NCBI RefSeq assembly: GCF_004167675.1
Contig: NZ_SEZQ01000008.1
Origin: Aliivibrio finisterrensis_A
GTDB lineage: Bacteria > Pseudomonadota > Gammaproteobacteria > Enterobacterales > Vibrionaceae
Length of the DNA stretch: 64,000 bases
Direction: 5' to 3' (one strand)
The position numbers were made by a program, and so were the translations under genes. Within the stretch, counting starts at the first letter, position 1, and every line of letters starts with the position of its first letter. Positions 10,299-19,031 of the stretch are shown here, piece after piece. A model generated the notes under the pieces. The model was not told where the DNA came from. It saw only the letters and a program-made list of their open reading frames with translations, and ran no database searches.

Positions 10299-11129
10299 AT
10301 GTTTGCCAGTATGACAATTGTATTTAGAGAAGGCTTAGAAATGGCCATTATTGTTTCTTTGCTTTTAGCCGCGACAAAAGATATACCCAACAGATCAAAA
10401 TGGATTTTAGGAGGAACAGGAGCAGGAGTTATTATCTCTGTATTGCTAGCCATTTTAGCGTTAAACAACGCAACTATTACGACACTAATTGAAGGAAAAG
10501 TGACAGGAGGAATCATCCTAGCGTTATCTAGTATTTTAATTGGTTATACCGTTATTTGGATGAAATCAAACGGAATGAAAGCTTCTCAAGATATCAAAGC
10601 TTCAGTAAATGATATCAAAGAAAACAATAAACCTTTATTTTCATTAAGTTTGGTTGCTTTCTTTTGTGTATTCCGTGAAGGTATTGAAGTTGTATTATTT
10701 CTTTTAGGCTTAACCAGCGATAGCGAAACAACGGGGCTTTCAATCTTAAGTGGCAGTTTAATTGGAGCTATTGGTGCGATTGCTGCAGGCGTTGCAATGT
10801 ACTTTGGCTTCATCAAAATCAATCTTGGTAAAGTATTCAATTTCTTTGCCATATTGATGTCATTTTTAGCTGCAGGTATGGCAATGAATGCGGTAAGTAA
10901 GTTTACTTCAGCAGGGATCATTAACCCAATTATCAACCCATTATGGAATAGCTCAGCCTTACTTGATCACCATTCAAATTGGTTTGCCTTATTTATTCAC
11001 GTGATGTTTGGATACACAGAAAAACCAAGTTTAGCGCAACTTATTGCATACGTAGCTACATTAAGTATTCTTTTTGTATTAACGAAAAATCAAACAAAGA
11101 AGTTAATAAAATCCAAAAAAGCAGCTTAG
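10299..11129 (+). CDS. FTR1/EfeU-family high-affinity iron permease
   Basis: This 276-residue integral membrane protein has two family-defining motifs, REGLE (residues 10-14) and FREGIEVVLF in the middle. Their Glu residues carry iron through the membrane. About seven hydrophobic segments are visible. I chose the ATG at 10299 because AGGA lies eight bases upstream; an earlier in-frame TTG at 10257 would overlap the Fur box. No EfeO or EfeB partner gene is adjacent, so this is a stand-alone permease, inserted between the lyase and the GH105 end of the catabolic operon. The function is iron uptake, with ferrous or ferric specificity unclear. Confidence 0.85.
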   Translation: MFASMTIVFREGLEMAIIVSLLLAATKDIPNRSKWILGGTGAGVIISVLLAILALNNATITTLIEGKVTGGIILALSSILIGYTVIWMKSNGMKASQDIKASVNDIKENNKPLFSLSLVAFFCVFREGIEVVLFLLGLTSDSETTGLSILSGSLIGAIGAIAAGVAMYFGFIKINLGKVFNFFAILMSFLAAGMAMNAVSKFTSAGIINPIINPLWNSSALLDHHSNWFALFIHVMFGYTEKPSLAQLIAYVATLSILFVLTKNQTKKLIKSKKAA

Positions 11130-11162
11130 TAATTAAGTAAAGTAGCGCAGAATGAATAAATA

Positions 11163-11197
11163 AAAAAGCCGATCACTTTACTCACGATCGGCTTTTT
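11163..11197. terminator. Bidirectional terminator between the iron permease and the catabolic operon
   Basis: AAAAAGCCGATC (11163-11174) pairs with GATCGGCTTTTT (11186-11197). The stem is flanked by A and T runs, so it can end transcription from both the plus-strand permease and the minus-strand operon that finishes at 11222. Confidence 0.85.
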
Positions 11198-11221
11198 GTA
11201 TTCAAAATGTCTGAGGAGTTC

Positions 11222-12271
11222 TTATTCAGCTAGCTTAGCAACCTCAGTAGCCGCTAACATAAATGCCCCCGCGCCATAATCAATATTATGTTCAAACTTC
11301 ACGTCACGTGGATTAAAGGCTGGTAACTGTACCCAACCAATCATACCGTTATCGTGAATGCATTCGAGTAATGCTGCCCATGCTTTTTCGATAACAGGTA
11401 AGTAGGTTTCTTTATCTAACTCACCAGTATTAACCCCCCATGCTAAACCATAACAAAACAGAGCGGTTGCACTGCTTTCTGGCGCAGGGAAATTTTCTGG
11501 CGCTAATAGGCTAGTACGCCAGAAACCATCGTCTTGTTGGTATTTAATGACTTCAGCCGCTAAATGCGTAAATAGAGTAATGTACTCAGAACGATTCATA
11601 TAATCTTCTGGCATATTCGCTAAAATACGAGGAACAGAAGCTAATACCCACCCAATACCGCGACTCCAGAAAACTTTATTACCATTTTCTTCTCGTAATT
11701 CTTCACCATTTTCCGTTGGAATATAGCGATGATCACGATAATACAACCCTGTTTCCGTATCTAATAAATGTTCAGCCGAATCCCAAAAAGCGGTATTCAT
11801 ATAATCCAGATATTTTGAATTACCTGTCTGTTTTGATAACGCAACAAACGCAGGAGGAGCCATAAATAATGAATCACACCACCACCAATCTTTACGACCG
11901 AGTTCTGGTGAATCAACCATAATATCAAGCGCTTTGATTGTTGGTTCTAAAGCTTCTGGTTGATTAAACTCTGGATAAATATCAAGATATGCTTGGCAGC
12001 AAACATGGTCATCAGCAAAGCGAGCATTAGGCCCAGTTCTAAACCCTGTATGTAAGGCATAATCTTTTACCCCATCTAAATACTCACCATCACCTGTTGC
12101 TTTCCATGCTGCGGCAGTGCACGACCAGAATACTCCACGCTCCCAATCCGTGTCTTTGATAAAACGTGTTTTACCACTCCGTCTTATTACACTTCTTGTT
12201 TGGTTTTCAGCTTGATAACGATAAACTCGTTTCATTGCCTGTAATACGTCTTGCTTTGTTCCTAATGCCAT
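11222..12271 (-). CDS. GH105 family unsaturated glycuronyl hydrolase, cytoplasmic
   Basis: This 349-residue alpha/alpha-barrel enzyme resembles YteR/GH105. It removes the 4,5-unsaturated uronic acid that lyases leave on the non-reducing end of oligosaccharides by hydrating the double bond. Aromatic and acidic blocks typical of the family are visible: DWERGVFWSC near residue 42, DWWWCDSLFMAPPAF near 132 with the likely catalytic Asp, and FWSRGIGWVLASV near 201. There is no signal peptide, so it works in the cytoplasm. It is the last gene of the long aga-kdu operon, 23 bases after kduD. Its product would feed KduI/KduD and its other product the Aga branch, so here it probably acts on an unsaturated uronyl-GalNAc disaccharide instead of rhamnogalacturonan. 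Confidence 0.8.
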   Translation of the reverse strand: MALGTKQDVLQAMKRVYRYQAENQTRSVIRRSGKTRFIKDTDWERGVFWSCTAAAWKATGDGEYLDGVKDYALHTGFRTGPNARFADDHVCCQAYLDIYPEFNQPEALEPTIKALDIMVDSPELGRKDWWWCDSLFMAPPAFVALSKQTGNSKYLDYMNTAFWDSAEHLLDTETGLYYRDHRYIPTENGEELREENGNKVFWSRGIGWVLASVPRILANMPEDYMNRSEYITLFTHLAAEVIKYQQDDGFWRTSLLAPENFPAPESSATALFCYGLAWGVNTGELDKETYLPVIEKAWAALLECIHDNGMIGWVQLPAFNPRDVKFEHNIDYGAGAFMLAATEVAKLAE

Positions 12272-12294
12272 TTTACCGATCCTTCTGTATTACA

Positions 12295-13050
12295 TTAACG
12301 AGCCAACCAGCCACCATCAACAGCAATCGTATAACCATTAATGTAATCACTTGCTGATGATGACAAGAAGATTGCAGGCCCTTCGAGATCAGAAGGTAAT
12401 CCCCAGCGATTTGCAGGGATACGTTCTAAAATAGCCGCATTTCGAGCTTCATCAGCGCGGAGGGCTGTTGTGTTATCCGTTGCCATATAACCCGGAGCAA
12501 TCGCATTAACATTGATATTATGTTCTGCAAGTTCAGTTGCTAAAGCACGAGTTAACCCCATAACCGCTGACTTACTTGCGGTATAAGAAGGAACGCGGAT
12601 ACCACCTTGATACGACAACATAGAGGCAATATTGATGATCTTACCGCCATTTCCTTGTTTAACAAACTGCTTAGCCACTTTTTGAGAAAGGAAGAATAAT
12701 GTCTTTTGATTAATATTAATAACGTCATCCCAATCTTTTTCTGAGAATTCGAGTAAGTCTTCACGACGAATAATACCGGCATTATTAATTAAGATATCAA
12801 CATGGCCCATCACTTCGACCGCTTCAGCAACGAGTTCTTCTAATCCTTCTTGCTCCATCAGATTTGCAGTAATGTAATGAAATTTACGACCTAATGCTTT
12901 CACTTGCTCTTCTGTCTCTGGTGCGGCTTGGTGACCAACACCTACAATATCTGCACCGGCTTTTGCTAACCCTAAGGCCATACCTTGACCAAGACCAGTA
13001 TTACACCCCGTTACGATGGCAACTTTGCCAGTTAAATCAAAAAGTTTCAT
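12295..13050 (-). CDS. kduD: 2-dehydro-3-deoxy-D-gluconate 5-dehydrogenase (KduD)
   Basis: This 251-residue short-chain dehydrogenase has the cofactor motif TGCNTGLG (residues 14-21), the NNAG motif, and the catalytic YTASK. It reduces 2,5-diketo-3-deoxygluconate, formed by KduI, to 2-keto-3-deoxygluconate (KDG) with NAD(P)H. The length and the C-terminal INGYTIAVDGGW fit KduD closely. It lies between kduI and the GH105 gene. The kinase and aldolase that finish KDG breakdown (KdgK, KdgA) are not in this window. Confidence 0.92.
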   Translation of the reverse strand: MKLFDLTGKVAIVTGCNTGLGQGMALGLAKAGADIVGVGHQAAPETEEQVKALGRKFHYITANLMEQEGLEELVAEAVEVMGHVDILINNAGIIRREDLLEFSEKDWDDVININQKTLFFLSQKVAKQFVKQGNGGKIINIASMLSYQGGIRVPSYTASKSAVMGLTRALATELAEHNINVNAIAPGYMATDNTTALRADEARNAAILERIPANRWGLPSDLEGPAIFLSSSASDYINGYTIAVDGGWLAR

Positions 13051-13119
13051 GGTTATCCCTATTCTTTTGTGAATATGTTGCCAATGAATACCAACAACAT
13101 AACAATATAATTAAAATGA

Positions 13120-13950
13120 CTATTTAATATCAGTCATTGCTACGTGGTCCATATCATGGAAAGTTTGGTTTTCACCGACCATTCCCCAAATAAAGGTATA
13201 TGATGAGGTTCCCACACCCGAGTGAATAGACCAACTAGGGCTAATTACTGCTTGCTCATTACGGATAACCATATGACGAGTCTCTTGTGGTTCTCCCATG
13301 TAATGAAAAACAATGTTGTCGCCTTTCATGTCAAAGTATAAGTACACTTCCATACGACGTTCATGGGTATGGCAAGGCATGGTATTCCATAGACTACCTG
13401 GGGCTAATTCTGTCATTCCCATTAATAACTGGCAGGTTGGTAATACCGCAGGATGTAGATATTTATAAATGGTTCGCACGTTGCAGTTTTCTTGGTTACC
13501 CAATGTTTCAGGAGAGGCTTCTTCACGTGTAATTTTACGAGTTGGGTAAGCGTGATGCGCAGGGGCACAATTTAGATAAAAACGAGCCGGATCTTTCGGA
13601 TCAATACTTTCAAAACTGATTTCCTTTGATCCCATCCCAACGTACATCGCTTCACGTGCAGCAATCTCAAAGGTTTCACCATCAACGGTAACTCGACCAG
13701 CTTGGCCTATATTAATGATGCCTAACTCACGGCGTTGCAAAAAGAAGTCAACACCAATTTCTTTTCCACCTTCAAATGGAACCGTTTCTGATGTTGGTAC
13801 AACACCACCGACAATAATACGGTCGATATGGCTGTAAGTAAGCGTAATGTGGTTTTCTTGGAACATACCTTCAATAAGGAATTGCTCGCGTAGACCAGCT
13901 GTATCTAATTGTTTTGCATGGTCACTATGAATTGGTTGACGAATTTCCAT
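13120..13950 (-). CDS. kduI: 5-dehydro-4-deoxy-D-glucuronate isomerase (KduI)
   Basis: This 276-residue cupin enzyme is close to the usual 278 residues. It isomerises the 4-deoxy-5-keto uronate released from lyase products to 2,5-diketo-3-deoxygluconate. The metal-binding segment is MPCHTHERRMEVYLYFD, with His, His and Glu ligands, and IRQPIHSDHAKQLDT at the start is characteristic. It precedes kduD in the operon with a 69-base gap. Confidence 0.93.
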   Translation of the reverse strand: MEIRQPIHSDHAKQLDTAGLREQFLIEGMFQENHITLTYSHIDRIIVGGVVPTSETVPFEGGKEIGVDFFLQRRELGIINIGQAGRVTVDGETFEIAAREAMYVGMGSKEISFESIDPKDPARFYLNCAPAHHAYPTRKITREEASPETLGNQENCNVRTIYKYLHPAVLPTCQLLMGMTELAPGSLWNTMPCHTHERRMEVYLYFDMKGDNIVFHYMGEPQETRHMVIRNEQAVISPSWSIHSGVGTSSYTFIWGMVGENQTFHDMDHVAMTDIK

Positions 13951-14002
13951 TTTAAACCTCTAAACATTATCTTAATATTTTCATTTATATAAATGGCAAG
14001 GG

Positions 14003-15145
14003 TTAATAAACCCACTTACCTTTCATCATTGTGTTTTGTACTTCAAAATCTTGATTAACGACGGTAAAACTTGCATCCATTCCGGCAGCGATGCTTCCTA
14101 AACGTTGATCTATTTCTAAGTATTTTGCAGGAACTGAAGTTGCCATTTGCACAGCTTCCCATTCAGGAACTCCGCTTAATTGAATCATATTTCTCAACGC
14201 TTGATCTAAACTGCACGTACTACCAGCAAGCGATCCACACCTTGTTCTTGCTTCACCATTAGTAACAGTGATGGTTTGAGCGCCAAGTTGATAGTCACCA
14301 TCATCAAGGCCTCCTGCTCGCATACAATCAGTAATAAGCGCGATGTTTTGGTAGCCTTTCATTCGATAAGCAAGTTGCATCATGACTGGATGAACATGGA
14401 TACCATCAGCAATAAGCTCTGCAAGCATGTCATGGTATAAAACCGCACCAGTACAACCAGGCTCTCGGTGGTGTAATCCGCGCATACCATTAAATAAATG
14501 CACACCACAATCAGCACCTAATTGATAAGCCTGTGTGACTTGTTCAAAAGTCGCATCTGTGTGCGCAATCGATGTTTTTATCTGTCTGTCATGCAACCAT
14601 TTAATGGCTTCCATTGCTCCATCAGCTTCTGGAGCAACAGCTACGCGTAATAAAGAGCTACCGCCAACAAGGTGAAGCTCTTCTAGCTCTTGTTGCGTTG
14701 GTGATTTTAAATAAGCACTCGGATGAGAGCCTTTATGAGTTTCTGTAAAATAGGGGCCTTCAAGAAAGCTACCTAATAACTCTGCTCCGCATTCTTGTGA
14801 ACCTTGAATCCATGATTCTACAGCCTCAATTGCACCAACAATGCTATCCCAGGGTGCTGTTACCGTTGTACCGACCCAAGCAATAACACCCGTTTGAAGC
14901 AAGGCGTCTGAAATCGTTTGTAATGCCTCTGGTGTTCCATCCATCACATCAGAACCAGCTCGACCGTGAATATGGATATCAATAAAGCCCGGCAGCAATG
15001 TTTTCCCTTTTAAAAGCAAGATTTCGCAGTCTTTAGGCTCATACTCTGTTATAGCTTCTACTTTTCCATCATTCACAATAACGTAATGATTTTCTTTAAT
15101 GCCATCAGCGACAAAGACCCTTTGTGGATATAAGGCATGACGCAT
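14003..15145 (-). CDS. agaA: N-acetylgalactosamine-6-phosphate deacetylase (AgaA/NagA family)
   Basis: This 380-residue amidohydrolase removes the acetyl group from GalNAc-6-P (or GlcNAc-6-P). It has the metal and substrate motifs HIHGRAGSDVMDG, FLEGPYF, SIAHTDA, HLFNGMRG and TDCMRAGG. The ATG at 15143-15145 is preferred because it follows the stop of the EIIA gene directly and gives the normal N-terminus MRHALYPQRVF. Longer upstream frames overlap EIIA. Context with agaS and kbaZ argues for the GalNAc enzyme (AgaA) rather than NagA; sequence alone does not settle the epimer. Confidence 0.85.
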   Translation of the reverse strand: MRHALYPQRVFVADGIKENHYVIVNDGKVEAITEYEPKDCEILLLKGKTLLPGFIDIHIHGRAGSDVMDGTPEALQTISDALLQTGVIAWVGTTVTAPWDSIVGAIEAVESWIQGSQECGAELLGSFLEGPYFTETHKGSHPSAYLKSPTQQELEELHLVGGSSLLRVAVAPEADGAMEAIKWLHDRQIKTSIAHTDATFEQVTQAYQLGADCGVHLFNGMRGLHHREPGCTGAVLYHDMLAELIADGIHVHPVMMQLAYRMKGYQNIALITDCMRAGGLDDGDYQLGAQTITVTNGEARTRCGSLAGSTCSLDQALRNMIQLSGVPEWEAVQMATSVPAKYLEIDQRLGSIAAGMDASFTVVNQDFEVQNTMMKGKWVY

Positions 15146-15146
15146 A

Positions 15147-15584
15147 TTACAGCCCATCTTCACATTCAGGTTCTGGTTCCATAAACAATTCAAGCTGTAA
15201 TCGCATGTCTTGCATACATGAAGAACCAATCTCTAATAAGGTAACGACCAGCTCTTTCACTGTTGTATCGTCTCGCTCAAAAGCAGCATTAGCAATCATT
15301 GGCAAGTTCGCACCACCAATCAACTCAACGTTTTCTGTATCCATTAAAATAGTTAAAGCACGATTCGCAGGAGAACCACCAGGGATGTCCGTTAAAAAAA
15401 GTACCCCCTCACCAGAATCAACACGTTTTGCCGCAGCTCGCAGTGCTTGTTCTAACTCATCGGTCGACATTGATTCAACAAAATCGACAAACTCCATTTG
15501 TTCTTGTTCGCCAGCGATTGCTTTTACTGCCGACTCAACCCCTGTTGCAAAATTAATATGACCTGAAACTACAATACCAATCAT
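15147..15584 (-). CDS. agaF: PTS mannose-family EIIA component (AgaF-like)
   Basis: This 145-residue cytoplasmic protein accepts phosphate from HPr at His9 (GIVVSGH) and passes it to EIIB. The LTDIPGGSPANRA block is typical of mannose-class EIIA. It belongs with the EIIB, EIIC and EIID genes just upstream. The best-known sets of this kind import GalNAc/galactosamine or, in streptococci, unsaturated glycosaminoglycan disaccharides. Confidence 0.9.
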   Translation of the reverse strand: MIGIVVSGHINFATGVESAVKAIAGEQEQMEFVDFVESMSTDELEQALRAAAKRVDSGEGVLFLTDIPGGSPANRALTILMDTENVELIGGANLPMIANAAFERDDTTVKELVVTLLEIGSSCMQDMRLQLELFMEPEPECEDGL

Positions 15585-15673
15585 GATTTAATCCCTGTTA
15601 CCAATGCGTTATATAATGTGTTGAAATTAAAGGGGGAAACAACTCCCCCTTACTACCGCTTTCATTTGTGTTT

Positions 15674-16582
15674 TTACAAAATACCTAGGTAATGGCCAAC
15701 AACACCTGCCGCCAACGTTGAGAATATTAATACTGGTGGTTTCGCCCAAAAACCGGTGCCTTTCACCATTTTCAACATAAAGAAAACAAGAGCTAGTGGC
15801 AGAATGTTTGGCATAATTTTGTCAAATAACGCAGTTTGTAACTCAACGACCTTCCCCCCAAGTTCAAGCGAAAGCGTGGTTTGAACCTTAATAAAGGAAG
15901 CGGATAATGCCCCAATAACAAAAATACCCATGATATTAGCGGCTTTGGCCAATTTCTCAGTTGCATCGCTCATGTTAACCATGGCGGCAGTGCCCGCTTT
16001 ATATCCCATAAACATCAAACCGAAATACACAAAGAAGTGTACAATTTGATATAGGAAGAAGAATACAAATGGCCCTGCAATTGAACCTTGCATTGCGATT
16101 GACGCACCTAATGCAAGCGTCAATGGCATAAGAGTCATGTGGTCTATTGCATCACCGATCCCACCCGTGGGTCCCATACCAGCTACTTTCATTACGTTAA
16201 CAGTGGATGGCTTTTCTTTGTTCTCTTCCATTGCGATAGCGGTACCAAGCAAGAAAGTAAACAATTTTGGGCTAGCATTAAAAAATTGAAGATGGTTTTT
16301 TGTTGCTGTTGCTAAATCGCGCTTATTATTGCCATGTATCTTTTTCAATGCTGGGACAATTGAATAAGCAAAACCACCGCCTTGCATACGTTCAAAGTTA
16401 AAGTTCCCTTCCATGAAAAGACCGCGAATTGCACATTTCCATAAATCTTTTTTTGAAATAACTTTTCTAACTTCGGTATCTTGATATTCATCAATACCAT
16501 CAATTAAGCTATTTGGATTCGCAACTTGAGTGCCTTGATATTCGTCAGCACCATCAATTAAAATTTCTGTTTTAGATACCAT
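15674..16582 (-). CDS. agaE: PTS mannose-family EIID component (AgaE-like) with repeated N-terminal motif
   Basis: This 302-residue membrane component of the permease has the hallmarks FNFERMQGGGFAYSIVPALKK and GMGPTGGIGDA. I chose the ATG at 16580-16582, which overlaps the end of the EIIC gene and has AGGA eight bases upstream. The N-terminal extension contains a near-duplicate peptide, IDGADEYQGTQV (9-20) and IDGIDEYQDTEV (27-38), an 18-residue period not usual in EIID. It forms the channel with EIIC. Confidence 0.88.
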   Translation of the reverse strand: MVSKTEILIDGADEYQGTQVANPNSLIDGIDEYQDTEVRKVISKKDLWKCAIRGLFMEGNFNFERMQGGGFAYSIVPALKKIHGNNKRDLATATKNHLQFFNASPKLFTFLLGTAIAMEENKEKPSTVNVMKVAGMGPTGGIGDAIDHMTLMPLTLALGASIAMQGSIAGPFVFFFLYQIVHFFVYFGLMFMGYKAGTAAMVNMSDATEKLAKAANIMGIFVIGALSASFIKVQTTLSLELGGKVVELQTALFDKIMPNILPLALVFFMLKMVKGTGFWAKPPVLIFSTLAAGVVGHYLGIL

Positions 16583-17336
16583 CTTCAAAATCCTCTGGCT
16601 CTTGATTTGAATTTCCGTTTCCACTAAAGAAGTAATATAAAGCGGCAGCTGATGCCCCTAAAATTGCCACAGCCATAATTGGTAGTTGTAAATAAGTCGT
16701 CATTACAAAACCAATAAAGAACACGCCTGCCACTTCTTTTGACCACATAATTTTCAGTAACATTGCAAAACCAATTGCAGGTACCATTTTCGCGCCAATG
16801 CCTAAGCCTTCTAATAATGTTTTTGGTGCGTTGGCATCAATCCAAGCGGCACCATGCTCACCAAAGTAAACGGTAAGAAAGGCAACAACAGCGTAGAGCA
16901 TTGACCGCATCGTAATGGTTGAAAGTAAGAGAAAATCTATGCCATTCGTATTTGCTTCTTCAGCGTATTTATCTGCTTTACCCATAGTGAATGAGGTCAT
17001 AGCGAAGAAACCAATGATCAGCATCTGCATCAATACTGCGATAGGCATACCAACACCCATTGCCACTTCTGGTGATTGGCCAGTCATAACTGCAAACGCA
17101 ACAGCAGCTATCGTACCCATTGTTACATCTGGCGGCTGAGCTCCAGCATTAGGCACTAAGCCTAACCACGCGAGTTCTAATGTTGCACCTGCGATTAAGC
17201 CAATTTGCATATCGCCCATAATTAGGCCAACAACTGGCCCTGTAATAAGTGGTCTATGGATATTCAGTGCAACATCGTATTTATCGATACCACAAAAGAA
17301 TGCCCACACCGCCACTAAACTTGCTTCAAATAACAT
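16572..17336 (-). CDS. agaW: PTS mannose-family EIIC component (AgaW-like)
   Basis: This 254-residue hydrophobic protein has the mannose-class EIIC signature region GLIAGATLELAWLGLVPNAGAQPPD, which lines the substrate path. It overlaps EIID by 11 bases and follows EIIB after 10 bases, so the three are translationally coupled. The acidic C-terminal tail (EPEDFEDGI) lies where the coding regions overlap. Confidence 0.9.
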   Translation of the reverse strand: MLFEASLVAVWAFFCGIDKYDVALNIHRPLITGPVVGLIMGDMQIGLIAGATLELAWLGLVPNAGAQPPDVTMGTIAAVAFAVMTGQSPEVAMGVGMPIAVLMQMLIIGFFAMTSFTMGKADKYAEEANTNGIDFLLLSTITMRSMLYAVVAFLTVYFGEHGAAWIDANAPKTLLEGLGIGAKMVPAIGFAMLLKIMWSKEVAGVFFIGFVMTTYLQLPIMAVAILGASAAALYYFFSGNGNSNQEPEDFEDGI

Positions 17337-17346
17337 AAATACCTAC

Positions 17347-17847
17347 CTAGGCTGCTGTTTTTGCTAGTTCGAGAACGTTAATTGGTGTTTGATCAGGTGT
17401 ATTTTGAATGGTACATGTCACCCCTTTATCCACCATTTTTTCAAACGCTAATATGTCAGTTTTATCAACTGAAACCGTTTTAGCTATTTGACGTTTTCCA
17501 TCGTGATAATGCATGTTGCCGACATTACAGTGTGTAATCGGAACACCGCCTTCAACTAAACGCGCAACGTCTGTTGGGTTATTACATAAGATGAAAATTT
17601 TCTGTTTCGGTGATGCTTTATGAATCACATCGATTGTTTTTTGGATTGAGAAGAAACGCACCGCATATTCACCACCAGCAGATGCTTTCATTCCTGCTTG
17701 CATAAATGCGGCATTCGGTCCTTCAGCTGCGTCATCATTAGCTACAAGAATCAAATTAGCTTCAGAATGTTTTCCCCAAGTAATTCGAATTTGGCCATGA
17801 AGTAGACGCTCATCAATACGCGTCCAAACGATTTGTGGTCCTGTCAT
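17347..17847 (-). CDS. agaV: PTS mannose-family EIIB component (AgaV-like)
   Basis: This 166-residue cytoplasmic protein phosphorylates the incoming sugar. The phosphorylated residue is His17 in ERLLHGQIRITW. It matches the length and start of mannose/GalNAc-class EIIB proteins. It stands between agaS and EIIC with gaps of 14 and 10 bases. Confidence 0.9.
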   Translation of the reverse strand: MTGPQIVWTRIDERLLHGQIRITWGKHSEANLILVANDDAAEGPNAAFMQAGMKASAGGEYAVRFFSIQKTIDVIHKASPKQKIFILCNNPTDVARLVEGGVPITHCNVGNMHYHDGKRQIAKTVSVDKTDILAFEKMVDKGVTCTIQNTPDQTPINVLELAKTAA

Positions 17848-17861
17848 AATAGTTCCCTGCT

Positions 17862-19031
17862 TTAATTTTTATTATTAAAAGTATGAATATTGACACCTTG
17901 AACAACCCGATTAACTTCACCTGTAGGGCACGGATTATCAGGGGTATTACCGAGTGCAACTGCACGATGGAATGCGTAAGCTTGAGCAAACAACATATAA
18001 GGAAACAGCAGTTCAACATCTGAAGCCTTTTCCATCTCAGGTACACGAATGATGTTCTCATCAGCAATCACATCATTAAATTGAGCGGTGATTGCAATGA
18101 CTTTTTTAGCGATATTGTCACGACGTAATTCAGCTAATAAATCTAAATCGTATTGACGGGTATATGGGTCGTTTGAAATGAAAACAATAATCATGGTTTC
18201 ATTATTAACGATAGATTTAGGGCCATGACGAAAGCCAAGAGGTGAATCGAAATAACCTACGACTTTACCTGCTGTAAGTTCTAATAACTTTAATGCAGAC
18301 TCTTGAGCTAACCCTTTCAAACCACCGCTACCTAAATAAATAACCCTACTAAAATCATGGGAAGCAGTATCTCTGACATTGGAATTAATTTCTTTGATCA
18401 ACCCCTCAGAACACTTACAAATGCTTTCGATTTCTTTCGATTTGTTATTTTTGTGCGTTAAAGCAGAAAAACAAGCTAATGTCATTGACGAGAAACTAGA
18501 GGTCATCGCGAATGACTTATCGTTTGTTTCTTCAGGCATCAATAAAACAAGTGCATTTTTCTCATGCTGAAACTGAGTAAACAACGCCCCTTCACCATTG
18601 CAGGTTAAGATCAGATGATAACAATTAGATAGACACTGGTTAGCCAGATTTGCAGCCGCTACGCTTTCGGGGCTATTACCTGAACGGGCAAAAGAAACTA
18701 ATAATGTTGGAATATCCTCTGCTAATATTTCTGCGGGATTCGATACAATATCAGTTGTTGAAATATCTTCTACACGACACTTAAGTACACGAGATAATGT
18801 AGGTGCGATAGCTTGCCCTGCAAATGCTGAAGTACCTGCTCCAGTTAATATAATTCGACGTTCAGTATGAGTATCCCACTCTTCCATAAAAGCTGATATT
18901 TCAACAATATTATCTTGAATGATTAAATTGGTTCTTCTCCAACTCATTGGTTGTTGGGTAATTTCTTTCGCAGTCCAAAAACCGGAGAGTTGTTCTAACT
19001 CTGGTTCTGAGTAGCCAAGGTAATGGTTCAT
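17862..19031 (-). CDS. agaS: AgaS, galactosamine-6-phosphate deaminase/isomerase
   Basis: This 389-residue protein with two SIS (sugar isomerase) domains has the first-domain glycine and serine segments RIILTGAGTSAFAGQ and LLVSFARSGNSPESVAA. AgaS converts galactosamine-6-P to tagatose-6-P and ammonia. Its start overlaps the stop of kbaZ by four bases (ATGA), a strong sign of coupling. It follows AgaA in the pathway and feeds the tagatose-6-P branch. Confidence 0.9.
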   Translation of the reverse strand: MNHYLGYSEPELEQLSGFWTAKEITQQPMSWRRTNLIIQDNIVEISAFMEEWDTHTERRIILTGAGTSAFAGQAIAPTLSRVLKCRVEDISTTDIVSNPAEILAEDIPTLLVSFARSGNSPESVAAANLANQCLSNCYHLILTCNGEGALFTQFQHEKNALVLLMPEETNDKSFAMTSSFSSMTLACFSALTHKNNKSKEIESICKCSEGLIKEINSNVRDTASHDFSRVIYLGSGGLKGLAQESALKLLELTAGKVVGYFDSPLGFRHGPKSIVNNETMIIVFISNDPYTRQYDLDLLAELRRDNIAKKVIAITAQFNDVIADENIIRVPEMEKASDVELLFPYMLFAQAYAFHRAVALGNTPDNPCPTGEVNRVVQGVNIHTFNNKN

